A stretch of DNA of 64,000 bases from Bog-756 sp963737625 (GTDB taxonomy: Bacteria > Actinomycetota > Acidimicrobiia > Acidimicrobiales > RAAP-2): contig CAVTTK010000002.1 of the NCBI GenBank assembly GCA_963737625.1, positions 124,001 through 188,000 on the forward strand. The letters are read 5' to 3'. The number at the start of each line of letters is the position of its first letter. Position 1 is the stretch's first letter. The position numbers were made by a program, and so were the translations under genes. Of the stretch, positions 31,914 through 41,154 are shown piece by piece. The notes under the pieces were generated by a model that saw only the letters and a program-made list of their open reading frames with translations, searched no databases and was not told where the DNA came from.

Positions 31914-32886
31914 ATGTCTGTCGACAAGATCTGGGTCCTCGCCGAAGTGGCGGACGGCGCCCCCATCACCACGTCCCTCGAACTGATCACCGCCGCCCGC
32001 GAGCTGGGGGGAACGGTCGAGGCCGTCGCCTACGGAGACGCCACCGCCTCGGTGGCCGGCACGCTGGGCGAGTACGGCGTGACCACCGTCCACGACGTGG
32101 GCGACCTCGACGGGTCCCTACCCGGCGCCCCGGTGGCGGCCACCATCGCCGCCGCCGTGGCCTCGGGAAACGGTCCCGACGCCGTCCTGTTCCCGGCCAC
32201 CTACGACGGGAGGGATATCGCCGGGCGCCTGTCGGTCAAGCTGGACCGGCCGGTGCTCACCAACGTGGTGGGTCTGTCGGCCGGAGACGGGGGTCTGGTC
32301 TCCCAGCACGCCATCTTCGGCGGCAGTCAGATCCTCACGGCCCGCTTCACCGGCGAGGGCCCTCAGATCTTCGTGGTCCGGGCCAAGTCCTTCGCCGCCG
32401 AGCCCGCCGGTGGAGCCCCGGCCGACGTGGTGGCGTCTCCGGCGCCGGACACCGGTGCCACCGGGGCCGCCCGGATCGTCTCCCGCCACGTGGAGGAACG
32501 GACCGGCCCCAAGCTCGACGAGGCCAACGTGGTGGTCTCCGGTGGACGGGGGCTGGGCGAAAAGGACCAGTACGCCCTGATCGAGGAGTTGGCCGGACTG
32601 CTGAAGGGTGCGGCCGGGAGCCAGCCGGGCCATCGTCGATGCCGGCTGGGTCCCCTACTCGCACCAGGTCGGCCAGACGGGTAAGACGGTGAAGCCCACC
32701 GTCTACGTGGCCTGCGGGATCTCCGGTGCCACCCAACACCTGGTGGGGATGAAGAACTCCAAGAACATCGTGGCCATCAACAAGGACCAGGACGCGCCTA
32801 TCTTCTCGGTCGCCGACCTCGGGATCGTGGGTGACGTGCACAAGGTGCTGCCTCAGCTGATCGAGGCGCTGAAGAACCGCGGCTGA
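31914..32886 (+). pseudogene. etfA: Electron transfer flavoprotein alpha subunit, frameshifted as sequenced
   Basis: The first 230 or so residues, from MSVDKIWVLAEVADG to EELAGLLKGAAG, are standard EtfA. The frame then breaks at about 32616-32620 and runs to a stop at 32684. The conserved FAD-binding C-terminal domain continues in the +1 frame: SRAIVDAGWVPYSHQVGQTG, VYVACGISGATQHLVGM, NSKNIVAINKD and DAPIFSVADLGIVGD, ending at 32886. One extra base in GGGAGCC restores a protein of about 323 residues. The C-terminal domain holds the FAD, so a real break would kill the ETF while etfB stays intact; an assembly or base-calling error is the simpler reading. A ribosome binding site AGGAGA precedes the ATG. 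Confidence 0.88.
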
Positions 32887-32908
32887 TCGGGTCGGCCGAC
32901 CGGGATTC

Positions 32909-32935
32909 GGGACCGGGTCTTCAGGCCCGTGTCCC
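32909..32935 (+). terminator. Hairpin after etfA
   Basis: GGGACCGGG (32909-32917) pairs with CCCGTGTCCC (32926-32935) with one bulged base, 22 bases after the etfA stop. Likely end of the etfBA transcript. Confidence 0.45.
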
Positions 32936-33179
32936 GCTCCGACATTCGCCGGCGTTCCCCGCCGCCGAGGGCCGACAGGGCCGGGAACCCGTCGGGGGGA
33001 GGCCCCGTAATTGGGGCGGGGCGTGCCATACTGGGCATTCACCGTCCCCACGTGCACAGATCCCCCGGGTGTGAACCTCGCCTTCTTCCGTCGCCGCAGT
33101 CATCCGTCTCCTGACGTGAGCCGCGACGGTTCGTGGGACCCGGTGCCGGATCCGTGGATGGGTAGGATCGGTCCCTTCC

Positions 33180-34979
33180 GTGCCTAGACCCGTCGAGGGA
33201 ACCAGCCCCTACCTTCCCGGGCTCGATGGGATCCGAGCCATCGCCGTGCTGTCGGTCATCGTCTTCCACCTCAACTTCGGCTGGGCCTCCGGTGGACTGC
33301 TCGGCGTGCAGGTCTTCTTCGTGCTGTCCGGGTATCTCATCACCGACCTCCTCGTGGCCGAGTACCGCCGACACCGGGGAATCGCCCTGGCCCAGTTCTG
33401 GATCCGACGGGCCCGACGTCTGCTCCCCGCCCTCTTCGTGGTGCTCTTCGTCACCGTGGGATGGGCCACGCTGTTCGACCGGAGCCAACTGGCCGCCCTG
33501 CGGAGCGACCTGCCCTCGGGAATCTTCTACTTCAGCAACTGGTGGTTCATCTTCCACCACATCTCCTACTTCGCCCGGTTCGGGCCGCCTTCGCCCCTCG
33601 GCCACCTGTGGTCCCTCTCCATCGAGGAGCAGTTCTATCTGCTCTGGCCGCTGGTGATTCTGGCGGCCATGAAGTACCTCCACAACCGTCGCGCCATGAT
33701 CACCCTCACCCTGGCCGCCGCGGCCGCGTCCGCCATCGAGATGGGCATCCTCTTCGTGCCCGACGGCGATCCCACCCGGGTCTACGACGGCACCGACACC
33801 CGGGCCTTCGCCCTCCTCATCGGAGCGGCCCTGGCCATGGCCCTACCCCGGAACCAGACCTTTGCCCCGGTGAGCGTCAATGCCCGGCGACTGCTCGACG
33901 CGGTGGGAGGGCTCTCCCTGCTCGGCATCTTCCTCATGTTCTGGCTGACCAGCCAGTACGACTCGTTCCTCTACGAGGGGGGCATGCTCCTGCTGGCCTT
34001 GCTCACGGCCATGTTGATCGCCGTGACCATCCATCCCGGCTCGCATCTGGAGACGATCCTCGGGTGGGAACCGCTCCGTTGGGTGGGCGAGCGATCGTAC
34101 GGGATCTATCTGTGGCACTACCCGGTGATCGTGCTCACGACTCCGCTCAACGCCGCGCCGAGCGTGATGCGGGCCAGCCTGCAGATCGCCGCCACGCTGG
34201 TGCTGGCCGCGCTGTCCTGGCGGTTCATCGAGCAGCCGGTCCGCCACGGCGCTCTCGGGCGCCAGTGGCACAGGATCAGGGGCCGCCAGTGGACCTGGCC
34301 CCACCTGAGGCCGGTGGGCTGGGTGGTGGCAGCCGCCGTCTCGTTCAACGCCATCCTGTGCGCGGTGGGCCTGGTCGGACTGGTGTCGGCCTCCGCGGCC
34401 GACTCGGCCACCCAGGTCACGAGCATCGTTCCCCACGTCCACCACCGAGCCGGCTCGTCGACCACCACAACCACCGGTGTCCCGCCGCCGGGTCAGGGGG
34501 TGACGGCCATCGGGGACTCGGTCATGGTTGACGCCGCCCCCTATCTCCAGACGTCACTGCCCGGGATCGCCATCGACGCCCAGGTCGGCCAACAGCTCAA
34601 CCAGGTGCAGTCGGCGGTGCCCCAGCTGAGGTCGGAGGGGGCGGTGGGAAACCGACTGATCGTCGAACTCGGGACCAACGGCCCCTTCTCGCCGGCCCAG
34701 CTCACCGGCCTGCTCGACTCGCTGGGCCCGGCCCAGCGGGTGGTCCTGGTCAACACCCACGTGCCCCGTCCCTGGCAGCAGCAGGTCAACGACACGATTG
34801 CCAGTGTGGCCCAGACCTATCCCCACGCCGTGCTGGTGGACTGGGCCACGGACAGCGCCAACAGCCCCCAGTACTTCTATCCCGACGGGGTGCACCTCGA
34901 CCCGGCCGGGGCCAAGTACTACGCCTCACTGTTGGTGCAGGCTCTCAACCAACCGCTGATCAGGCCGGTCGGCCGGTGA
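33180..34979 (+). CDS. Acyltransferase-3 family membrane protein with SGNH C-terminal domain (OafA/YrhL-like)
   Basis: 599 residues. Residues about 1-380 hold ten membrane helices with the conserved GLDGIRAIAVLSVIVFHLN (catalytic His) and GHLWSLSIEEQFYLLWP. A Thr-rich linker (SSTTTTTGVPPPG) leads to an extracellular SGNH-hydrolase-like domain with AIGDSVM near residue 443, ELGTNGPF and DGVHLDPAGAKYY. Such proteins O-acetylate surface glycans, the membrane part passing acyl groups outward. GTG at 33180 follows a TAGGAT box (33163-33168) by 11 bases, so the leader is a few bases at most. The convergent SCO1664-family gene lies beyond a strong hairpin. Confidence 0.9.
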   Translation: MPRPVEGTSPYLPGLDGIRAIAVLSVIVFHLNFGWASGGLLGVQVFFVLSGYLITDLLVAEYRRHRGIALAQFWIRRARRLLPALFVVLFVTVGWATLFDRSQLAALRSDLPSGIFYFSNWWFIFHHISYFARFGPPSPLGHLWSLSIEEQFYLLWPLVILAAMKYLHNRRAMITLTLAAAAASAIEMGILFVPDGDPTRVYDGTDTRAFALLIGAALAMALPRNQTFAPVSVNARRLLDAVGGLSLLGIFLMFWLTSQYDSFLYEGGMLLLALLTAMLIAVTIHPGSHLETILGWEPLRWVGERSYGIYLWHYPVIVLTTPLNAAPSVMRASLQIAATLVLAALSWRFIEQPVRHGALGRQWHRIRGRQWTWPHLRPVGWVVAAAVSFNAILCAVGLVGLVSASAADSATQVTSIVPHVHHRAGSSTTTTTGVPPPGQGVTAIGDSVMVDAAPYLQTSLPGIAIDAQVGQQLNQVQSAVPQLRSEGAVGNRLIVELGTNGPFSPAQLTGLLDSLGPAQRVVLVNTHVPRPWQQQVNDTIASVAQTYPHAVLVDWATDSANSPQYFYPDGVHLDPAGAKYYASLLVQALNQPLIRPVGR

Positions 34980-34985
34980 AGGGAT

Positions 34986-35006
34986 GGCGCCCACCATCTG
35001 GGCGCC
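34986..35006. terminator. Bidirectional hairpin terminator
   Basis: GGCGCCCA (34986-34993), loop CCATC, TGGGCGCC (34999-35006): a perfect eight-base stem, seven bases after the acyltransferase stop and 48 bases from the end of the convergent SCO1664-family gene. Confidence 0.65.
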
Positions 35007-35053
35007 GCAGTGATCTCCCGGTCCGACCTTCGTCGTCGGACCAGACAGGTCAT

Positions 35054-35839
35054 TCACACCAGGGGCCAGGGATACGGCGGCCGGTCGCCGAGCGGCTCGG
35101 GGAAGGTGGCGGTGTGGACCAGACGGGCGATGCGGTCGAGCATGGCCGACCGCTCGTCGTCGGCCAGGAGCCGGCCCAGCTCGTCAGGTAGGTCCGCGGC
35201 CAGGCGCTCGAGGTCGAGGAGCAGACGGTCCGGGATCCGTTCGTCGGCGAAGTCCCAGATCACCGTGCGCAGCTTGGGCTGCCTGTGGAAGCAGAGTCCG
35301 TGGTCGATGCCCCACAGCCGGCCGTCGTCACCGAGGAGCACATGGCCGCTCTTCCGGTCGGCATTGTTGGCCACGACGTCGAAGACGCACATCGTCTGGA
35401 GCGTCTCCACATGGTCACCTTGATCGAACAGGGTGAAGTAGTGCTGCTCGTAGTCGGCGGCCACGAACAGCTGGAGCGATCCGGAGCCGTACGGGCCGTC
35501 GTGACGTTCCACGGTGGGCGGGACGAGACCCCAGCCGAGGGCCTCGGAGAGGGCATAGGCCGCCACCTCACGACGGTAGAGGCCGTCGGGGAAGTCCCAC
35601 AGGGACTGCTCGCCCGTGGCCGGCTTGTACACGCCGTGCAGGAGGCCGGCGGGGGGGTCGGCCTCGACGGTGACATCAGAGGGCTCGCCGGTTGCGCCAT
35701 CGCCGCTGTCGTCGAGGGACACCAGGAAGGTCAGGTTGGAGCTCCAGGGCAGGCGACCGACGACGGAGAGCTCGCTCTCGTGCAGCAGCTCGGTGACCGA
35801 CTCGAGCCCGGGACCCGCCGCAGGGCTCCAGCCGTTCAC
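35054..35839 (-). CDS. SCO1664 family protein (PI3/4-kinase-like fold)
   Basis: 261 residues. Distantly like the PI3/4-kinase or HipA fold: GVYKPATGEQSLWDFP (nucleotide-binding lysine region) near residue 62, VVANNADRKSGHVLL near 168 and LWGIDHGLCFH near 190 are the catalytic and metal-binding loops of that fold. Function of the family is unknown. GTG at 35839 overlaps the stop of the DUF3090 gene by four bases; an upstream GTG at 35875 lies inside it. Third gene of the actinobacterial triad phosphatase-DUF3090-SCO1664. Confidence 0.83.
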   Translation of the reverse strand: MNGWSPAAGPGLESVTELLHESELSVVGRLPWSSNLTFLVSLDDSGDGATGEPSDVTVEADPPAGLLHGVYKPATGEQSLWDFPDGLYRREVAAYALSEALGWGLVPPTVERHDGPYGSGSLQLFVAADYEQHYFTLFDQGDHVETLQTMCVFDVVANNADRKSGHVLLGDDGRLWGIDHGLCFHRQPKLRTVIWDFADERIPDRLLLDLERLAADLPDELGRLLADDERSAMLDRIARLVHTATFPEPLGDRPPYPWPLV

Positions 35840-36333
35840 ACCGCCGGCGGACGGTGGCCGTTGGTGCGCGGGCACTCGTGTCCTGATGGATCGAGGGGCG
35901 ATCCGCAGAGCGGACAGGGAGGGCGGCCCGACTCGACCAGTCGGGTGGCGTGGATGGCGAAGGCCGCCGCCTGCTCGCGGGAGATGGACAGCCTGGCGAT
36001 GGCGCCGGTCTCGTCCTCGGGGACCAGCTCCTCGATGACCAGGATGACCCGGTCGTCGGTGTCGTCGTAGGAGACACCCACCGTTCCGACCACCCAGGCC
36101 GGCTCGGCCGGCTCCTCCAGCTCGACCTCGTCGGGTAGGTGGCCTGGGCGCGGTTGGTCACGGACGATGCGGGCCAGGTAGTCGGCTACCACCGCCACCT
36201 GCTGCTTCTCGATCTTCAGGGTCAACAGGGTGGGTCCCTGGCGGCATTGCAGGAGGAACAGCCGATCGCCCACCGGTCCCACCGTGCCGATGGTGATCCG
36301 CTCCGGTGCGGGGAGGTCGTATCCCTCGCTCAC
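35836..36333 (-). CDS. DUF3090 family protein with C-terminal zinc-ribbon-like motif
   Basis: 165 residues. The family's hallmark GPVGDRLFLLQCRQGPTLLT near residue 19 and a C-terminal metal-ribbon-like text PCPLCGSPLDPSGHECPR are present. The last cysteines/histidine probably bind zinc. Function unknown. GTG at 36333 begins VSEGYDLPAP; the in-frame extension upstream is proline/serine shadow. It is translationally coupled to the SCO1664-family gene and follows the phosphatase gene by 106 bases. Confidence 0.85.
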   Translation of the reverse strand: MSEGYDLPAPERITIGTVGPVGDRLFLLQCRQGPTLLTLKIEKQQVAVVADYLARIVRDQPRPGHLPDEVELEEPAEPAWVVGTVGVSYDDTDDRVILVIEELVPEDETGAIARLSISREQAAAFAIHATRLVESGRPPCPLCGSPLDPSGHECPRTNGHRPPAV

Positions 36334-36439
36334 GGGTCGACCCCGCCGCCGACGCTGTGCCGGCCCCCGGTGGCGCCACTCGGGCCCCGACTCCTCCGAT
36401 GGCCCCGGCCGGGGACTCGGGGGCGACTCGCCGGGGGAC

Positions 36440-37102
36440 TCATGAGATGGCCAACTCGCCGAGCGCACCCGTGGAGTTGACGGCCAGGACATGGGGACCG
36501 GCCGGGCTGTAGGCCAGCACCGAGACCGAGCACGGGGACACGTTCAGCCGCTGGAACAGGTCGAGAGGGGTCCCGGCGGCGGCGGCCACGGCGGCCTTGA
36601 TGGGATCGGCGTGGGACACGGCCACGATGGTCTGGCCGGGGTGGAGTTGGACCAGACGGCTGACGGCCGACGTGATCCGGGCCTGCATCTCCAGGAAGGA
36701 CTCGCCTCCGGGGAACCGGAATCCGCTGGGGCACCGCTGGACCTGGTTCCACTCGGGCTTCTTGGCCAAGGTGGCCAGTCGGGCCCCGGTCCACTGCCCG
36801 AAGTCGCACTCGAGGAGCCCCCGTTCGGTGCGGACCCGGAGGCCCAGCTTCCGGGCGATGGGCTTGGCCGTCTCCGCCGTCCGCTCGAGGGGCGAGGCGT
36901 AGACCGCCACGGGTCCGGGCCGGTCTGGACCGACCAGTGCGGCGATCCGGGTGGCCACCGCCTCGGCCTGGGCCACGCCCTCGTCGGACAGGTGCAGGCC
37001 CCCGGCGCGGCCCGGGAGCACCTTGCCGGTGGTCGGCGTCTTTCCGTGGCGGACCAGGAGGACCACGGTGGGAGTACGGGGAGGGTTCTTTCGGCTGGCC
37101 AC
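36440..37102 (-). CDS. MSMEG_4193-type histidine phosphatase family protein
   Basis: 220 residues. The phosphate-binding RHG motif is at residues 18-20 (LLVRHGKTPT), with a second arginine/glutamate set at ASPLERTAETA near 75 and the second histidine in TIVAVSHADPIKAA near 165. These enzymes move or remove phosphate through a phosphohistidine. The in vivo substrate of this branch is unknown. GTG at 37102; a TACGGT box eight bases upstream suggests that this gene starts the triad's transcript. In several actinobacteria the triad lies beside mshC of mycothiol synthesis; mshC is not seen here. Confidence 0.87.
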   Translation of the reverse strand: MASRKNPPRTPTVVLLVRHGKTPTTGKVLPGRAGGLHLSDEGVAQAEAVATRIAALVGPDRPGPVAVYASPLERTAETAKPIARKLGLRVRTERGLLECDFGQWTGARLATLAKKPEWNQVQRCPSGFRFPGGESFLEMQARITSAVSRLVQLHPGQTIVAVSHADPIKAAVAAAAGTPLDLFQRLNVSPCSVSVLAYSPAGPHVLAVNSTGALGELAIS

Positions 37103-37226
37103 GCCCGTTCACCGTACTCTCTCGCCGGTGGAACCCCTCCACGCCGGCACCGCCCACTCGCCCGGTCCCGGCTCCGCCGTCCTCTGGTGTCCGGCCCCTC
37201 CACCACCGTGTCGTAGGCCGGTCCGG

Positions 37227-39647
37227 TCAGTCGGAGCCACCCAACCCCGCCCCGACCAGCGGTCGGTCGGGCAGCTCGAGTGCGACCCCTGCGGGGCACG
37301 GGGCCAGGCCCCCGGGGCCACCCGTGCCGTCGAGACCACCGAATCCCCCGAGTCCCCCGAGTTCGCCCGGGCCGTCGTCGGGGAACACGGGGTCGTGGCT
37401 GTGGTCCTCGTGGGACAGCTTGGAGGGCCACCAGTTCCAGCGGCCGAGGAGGACCACAACCGAGGGAACCAGCAGGGTTCGGACGAAGAAGGTGTCCAGC
37501 AGGATCCCGGCGGCCAGGCCCAGTCCGATCTCTTGGACCTGGGTCCCCCCGGTGGCCGTCAGCACCCCGAACGTCCCGGCCAGGATGAGTCCCGCCGACG
37601 TCACCGTGGTTCCCGTGGCCTCCACGGCCCGACGGACGGCCACCCGGATGGGGGCGTGGTGGGCCTCCTCGCGGATGCGGGTCATGACCAGGATGTTGTA
37701 GTCCTGGCCTAGCGCCATGATGAAGATGAACATGAAGAACGGAAGGACGAAGTTGATCCCGTCCTGCCCGCCGATGAGCTCGAACACCAGAACGGCCAGG
37801 CCCAGCGAGGCCAGATAGGAGAGGCCTACGCTGATGACGAGGTAGAGCGGTGCCACCAGGCTGCGCAGCACGATGGCCAGCAGCAGAGCCAGGACGATCA
37901 TGACGATGGGGATGATCCTCATCAGGTCGTTGCCGGAGATCGACCCCACGTCGGAGGCCACCGGGGCGTATCCCGCCACTCCCGAGGCGGTGGCCCCTAT
38001 GTCTCGGGCTACGGCGTTGACGACGGTGCGGACAGCCGGTACGGCATCGGCCGCCGCCGAGCTGGTCGAGGGGCCGGCCCGCAGGGACGTCTGGTACTCG
38101 ATGGTGGTCCCGTCGGGACTGATGAACTGGGCCGACTCCTTGTAGGCGGTGTACTCGGCGGGGGTGAGCGAGACCCCGTTCGGTATCGACACCGGCAGTT
38201 GAGCCGCCGGACCGAGGTGGGCCAGCTGGAGATGGGCATTGGCCAGCTCGTCGGCCGACACCTCCACCCCGCCCGGGTTGAGGACACTGGTGACGCTGTT
38301 GAACTGGCCGGACCGGGCCAGGCCGTGCTGCGCGGTGGCGAGCACCAGGGGGTCGTTCCACACCGAGGTGGGCAGGTGGAACACCACCACGGTGGGGTCG
38401 GAGTCCGAGGAGGGGAACGCCGCCTGGAGCACCGTCTGGCCCCGGCCCGAGTCCGAACTGCCCGGGGCGGGGGGGTCGCCGAACCCCGAGGGGGAGTAGG
38501 CGAGCATGGACAGCGCCAGTCCGCCGAAGATCACCAGGCCGATCATCAGGGTGAGCACGGGACGCCCCACCACCTTGCCGGCGATCCTTCCCCAGGCGCC
38601 GCCCCGGTGCTGGCCCGGCCGGGGGATGCGGGGCCAGAACACGCTGCGACCGAGCACGGCCAGCAGGGCCGGGAGAAGGGTCAGGTTGGTCATGAGGGCC
38701 ACGGCGATCCCGATGGCCAGGGCCGGGCCGAGGCCTTGGTACAGACCGAACGTGGCCACCACGACGGCGGCCAGCGCCCCGATCACGGTCAACCCGGAGA
38801 AGCTGATCGACTCACCCACCTTGCACAACGAGAAGGACACGGCCTCGTCCACGGGCTTGCCGCGGCGCAGCTCCTCGCGGACGCGGAAGATCAGGAAGAG
38901 GCCGTAGTCGGTGCCGGCCCCCAACAGCACGACGGTCAGGAGGATGGGCGTCAGGTCCGACACCTGCACGCCGAGATGGGTGGAGACGGCGATGACCGGT
39001 CCGGCGGCGAACATGGCCAGCACCGAGGGGAGCAGGGCCACGAACGGCGCCAGCAGGGCCCGGAAGGTCAGGAACAGCAGGGCCAGGATGAACAGGACCG
39101 AGAGCAGCTCGGTCAGGGTCTGGGTATGGCCGTTCTGGCTCCGCTGGTCGACGGCCGAGGCCACACCCCCGGTGAGATGCAGGGCCAGTCCCGGTGGGGC
39201 GCCCGAGGTGGTGAAGGTCGACCGGAGCCCGGCCACCGTGTCCGTGGCCACCTTGTCGGCGGATCCCGGGGGCACCGCCAGCTGGACCATGGCCCGCCGG
39301 GCCTGGCCGTTCGCCGACGGCCCCTGGTCCACCACCGAGGTCACCCGGGGGATCGATCGCATGGCCTGTTCGGCGCGGACGACCGCGGCGTTGTCGGCCT
39401 CGGTCAGCGCACCGTGGTCGGCGGAGGCCACCAAGGTCACCGTCGACGTGGCCTGGGGATTGAAGGGCCGGGCCAGCCGGTCGGCGCGGACGCTGGCGGC
39501 CGTGGACGGCAGGAACTGGGAGTTGGAGGACTTCTCGACACTGGAGAGTGACGGGAGACAGACCATGAGCAGCACGGTGGCCACGATCCACCCGGCGATG
39601 ATGGGCCAGCGGAACCGTACGGTGAACCGGCCTAGGGCGGCGAACAA
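37227..39647 (-). CDS. MMPL/RND family transporter
   Basis: 806 residues. Two repeats, each with one helix, a large extracytoplasmic domain and five or more helices: first block about 180-350 (LLTVVLLGAGTDYGLFLIFRVREEL), second about 560-770 (FFMFIFIMALGQDYNILVMTRIREE). The GTDY and GQDY motifs carry the proton-relay Asp-Tyr pairs of MMPL proteins, which export lipids or drugs. The C-terminal tail is a Gly/Leu-rich stretch of GGLGGFGGLDG type. TTG at 39647 is chosen because CCTCC on the plus strand (39657-39661) gives a GGAGG nine bases upstream; a GTG at 39728 would add 27 residues. Confidence 0.9.
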   Translation of the reverse strand: MFAALGRFTVRFRWPIIAGWIVATVLLMVCLPSLSSVEKSSNSQFLPSTAASVRADRLARPFNPQATSTVTLVASADHGALTEADNAAVVRAEQAMRSIPRVTSVVDQGPSANGQARRAMVQLAVPPGSADKVATDTVAGLRSTFTTSGAPPGLALHLTGGVASAVDQRSQNGHTQTLTELLSVLFILALLFLTFRALLAPFVALLPSVLAMFAAGPVIAVSTHLGVQVSDLTPILLTVVLLGAGTDYGLFLIFRVREELRRGKPVDEAVSFSLCKVGESISFSGLTVIGALAAVVVATFGLYQGLGPALAIGIAVALMTNLTLLPALLAVLGRSVFWPRIPRPGQHRGGAWGRIAGKVVGRPVLTLMIGLVIFGGLALSMLAYSPSGFGDPPAPGSSDSGRGQTVLQAAFPSSDSDPTVVVFHLPTSVWNDPLVLATAQHGLARSGQFNSVTSVLNPGGVEVSADELANAHLQLAHLGPAAQLPVSIPNGVSLTPAEYTAYKESAQFISPDGTTIEYQTSLRAGPSTSSAAADAVPAVRTVVNAVARDIGATASGVAGYAPVASDVGSISGNDLMRIIPIVMIVLALLLAIVLRSLVAPLYLVISVGLSYLASLGLAVLVFELIGGQDGINFVLPFFMFIFIMALGQDYNILVMTRIREEAHHAPIRVAVRRAVEATGTTVTSAGLILAGTFGVLTATGGTQVQEIGLGLAAGILLDTFFVRTLLVPSVVVLLGRWNWWPSKLSHEDHSHDPVFPDDGPGELGGLGGFGGLDGTGGPGGLAPCPAGVALELPDRPLVGAGLGGSD

Positions 39648-39890
39648 GCGGGTGGTCCTCCAGGGATAGTCAGTAGGTCCCCTGGGACCAGGCGCACCAA
39701 CGACACGAGAGGACGGGGCACCAGGCACTTCCGGGACGTCGCCAGGGCCGATCGGTCAGCTGTTCGTGCCGGACCCCTCCAGGTCAGACTAGGTCGATTG
39801 CCCCGCCGAATTTCAGGGTCTTTGGACCCAACGGACTGATTATTACGAGATTCTCACGAGGTGCGGCCGGCGTCACCCGGTGGGGGCGCC
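39648..39890. other. Intergenic region upstream of the MMPL gene
   Basis: The region is clearly richer in A and T than its surroundings near 39805-39860 and should hold the MMPL promoter. A short hairpin GGGTC-TTTG-GACCC lies at 39816-39829. No gene is supported. Confidence 0.4.
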
Positions 39891-41015
39891 TCAGGTGGGG
39901 TCGGGCAGCAGGCGGGGCATGGGTACCGCCGTCTCCGGCCACCGCCGCCGGCTGACCCGGGCCAGCCGCTGGAGCAGGGCGATGGCCCCAGGATCGTCGT
40001 CCCCGGGACGGGTCTCGACCGCACCTCCGGCGATCATCTCCTCCAGCAGTTGGCGTCCGGTATCGGTCCTCACCATGGTGAGGGTCCAGTCGTTGAACGC
40101 CCCGATGCCCCCGGTGGAGATGTCGGCGTGCTCAGCGGCGAAGTCGGGGCAGGACTTGCAGCCCTCGCGGGTCCAGGCGTGGGCCTCCTTCAGGGGGATC
40201 TCGTGGTACTCGCCGTCTCGGGTCCAGACCTGGAAGACGCCTTTGATGTTCATCTTGGCGATGTCGGCCCGGGCGATCCCGTACTTGGCCTCGAACAGCT
40301 CGGGGAAGATGGCATCGTCGAAGGTCTTCGAGCACAGCAGCCCTATGGTCAAGGAGAGGCGACGGGCGATCTTGCCAGCCTTGCGGGCCTTCATGACGGG
40401 CGCCGCCGAGGCCTGGCAGCCCATGCCCACCAGAGCGATCCGTTCTGCCCCGGCCTCGATGGCCAGGGGATAGGCCAGCGGGTTGGCCGAGTACGTGTAC
40501 CGGGAGCCCGCCGCGGCCAGGACCTCGTCCCGGGTGGTGGCCAGGCCAGGCACCGCCTTCCAGGTGGATCCGTCCCCCTCGAGGTTGGAGACCAGGGCGG
40601 CATCGACGATGTCGTGTTCGAGGGCCCAGATGAGCAGGGCCGAGACCAGTCCGCCGTCCTGACCCAGTTCGAGGATCTCGGGATCGGTGGCCCGGACGAG
40701 CAGGATGTCCTGGGACACCCCGGCCACCTCGTCCACGGTTCGCTCCCGACCGAACAGGTGGGTGTCGATCTCGGGCTCCCAGAGGCGGAAGCGGGGGCAG
40801 GCCCGGGTGCACATGGTGCACCCCTTGACCCCGTGGGTGCAGCTCTCGGGACCACCGTCGGCGTCGATGTGGAAGGGCTTGTACTTCCCCCCGGTGTCGT
40901 CATAGGACAGGACGTCGTAGGGGCAGGCCACGATGCACCCGGCGCAGCCCGTGCACAGTCCGGACGTCACGACTTCGGTGAACAGTTCGGCCCAGTGGGG
41001 CTTCTCGGGAGGCAT
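39891..41015 (-). CDS. Coenzyme F420 hydrogenase/dehydrogenase beta subunit family protein (FrhB-like)
   Basis: 374 residues. Two ferredoxin-type 4Fe-4S motifs at the N-terminus: CTGCAGCIVACPYD from residue 21 and CTHGVKGCTMCTRACPRF near 58. The following FrhB domain (about 90-330) has LGQDGGLVSALLIWALE, GMGCQASAAPVM and GLLCSKTFDD, where flavin and F420 bind in the family. Partner subunits are absent, so it probably acts alone or with a distant partner in F420-linked redox chemistry. ATG at 41015 is leaderless with a TAGGGT box six bases upstream. It is divergent from the DNA glycosylase gene. Confidence 0.87.
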   Translation of the reverse strand: MPPEKPHWAELFTEVVTSGLCTGCAGCIVACPYDVLSYDDTGGKYKPFHIDADGGPESCTHGVKGCTMCTRACPRFRLWEPEIDTHLFGRERTVDEVAGVSQDILLVRATDPEILELGQDGGLVSALLIWALEHDIVDAALVSNLEGDGSTWKAVPGLATTRDEVLAAAGSRYTYSANPLAYPLAIEAGAERIALVGMGCQASAAPVMKARKAGKIARRLSLTIGLLCSKTFDDAIFPELFEAKYGIARADIAKMNIKGVFQVWTRDGEYHEIPLKEAHAWTREGCKSCPDFAAEHADISTGGIGAFNDWTLTMVRTDTGRQLLEEMIAGGAVETRPGDDDPGAIALLQRLARVSRRRWPETAVPMPRLLPDPT

Positions 41016-41021
41016 GGCCCA

Positions 41022-41027
41022 ACCCTA
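41022..41027 (-). promoter_or_regulatory. -10 box of leaderless FrhB-like gene
   Basis: TAGGGT on the minus strand, six bases before the ATG at 41015. Confidence 0.5.
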
Positions 41028-41142
41028 GCGATAGCGGCCCGATGGGTGACGCTCCTGGCGGAGCGACCATGCCGGCGGTGGGGAGGGAGGGCGGAGGAGG
41101 AGCCGGGGCGGCCGGGGCGGTCGGTGGGACGACGCCGTTGGC

Positions 41143-41148
41143 TACCCT
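41143..41148 (+). promoter_or_regulatory. -10 box of leaderless Fpg/Nei gene
   Basis: TACCCT, six bases before the GTG at 41155; no ribosome binding site. It supports this GTG, which also gives the required PE N-terminus. Confidence 0.5.
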
Positions 41149-41154
41149 CGGGCC

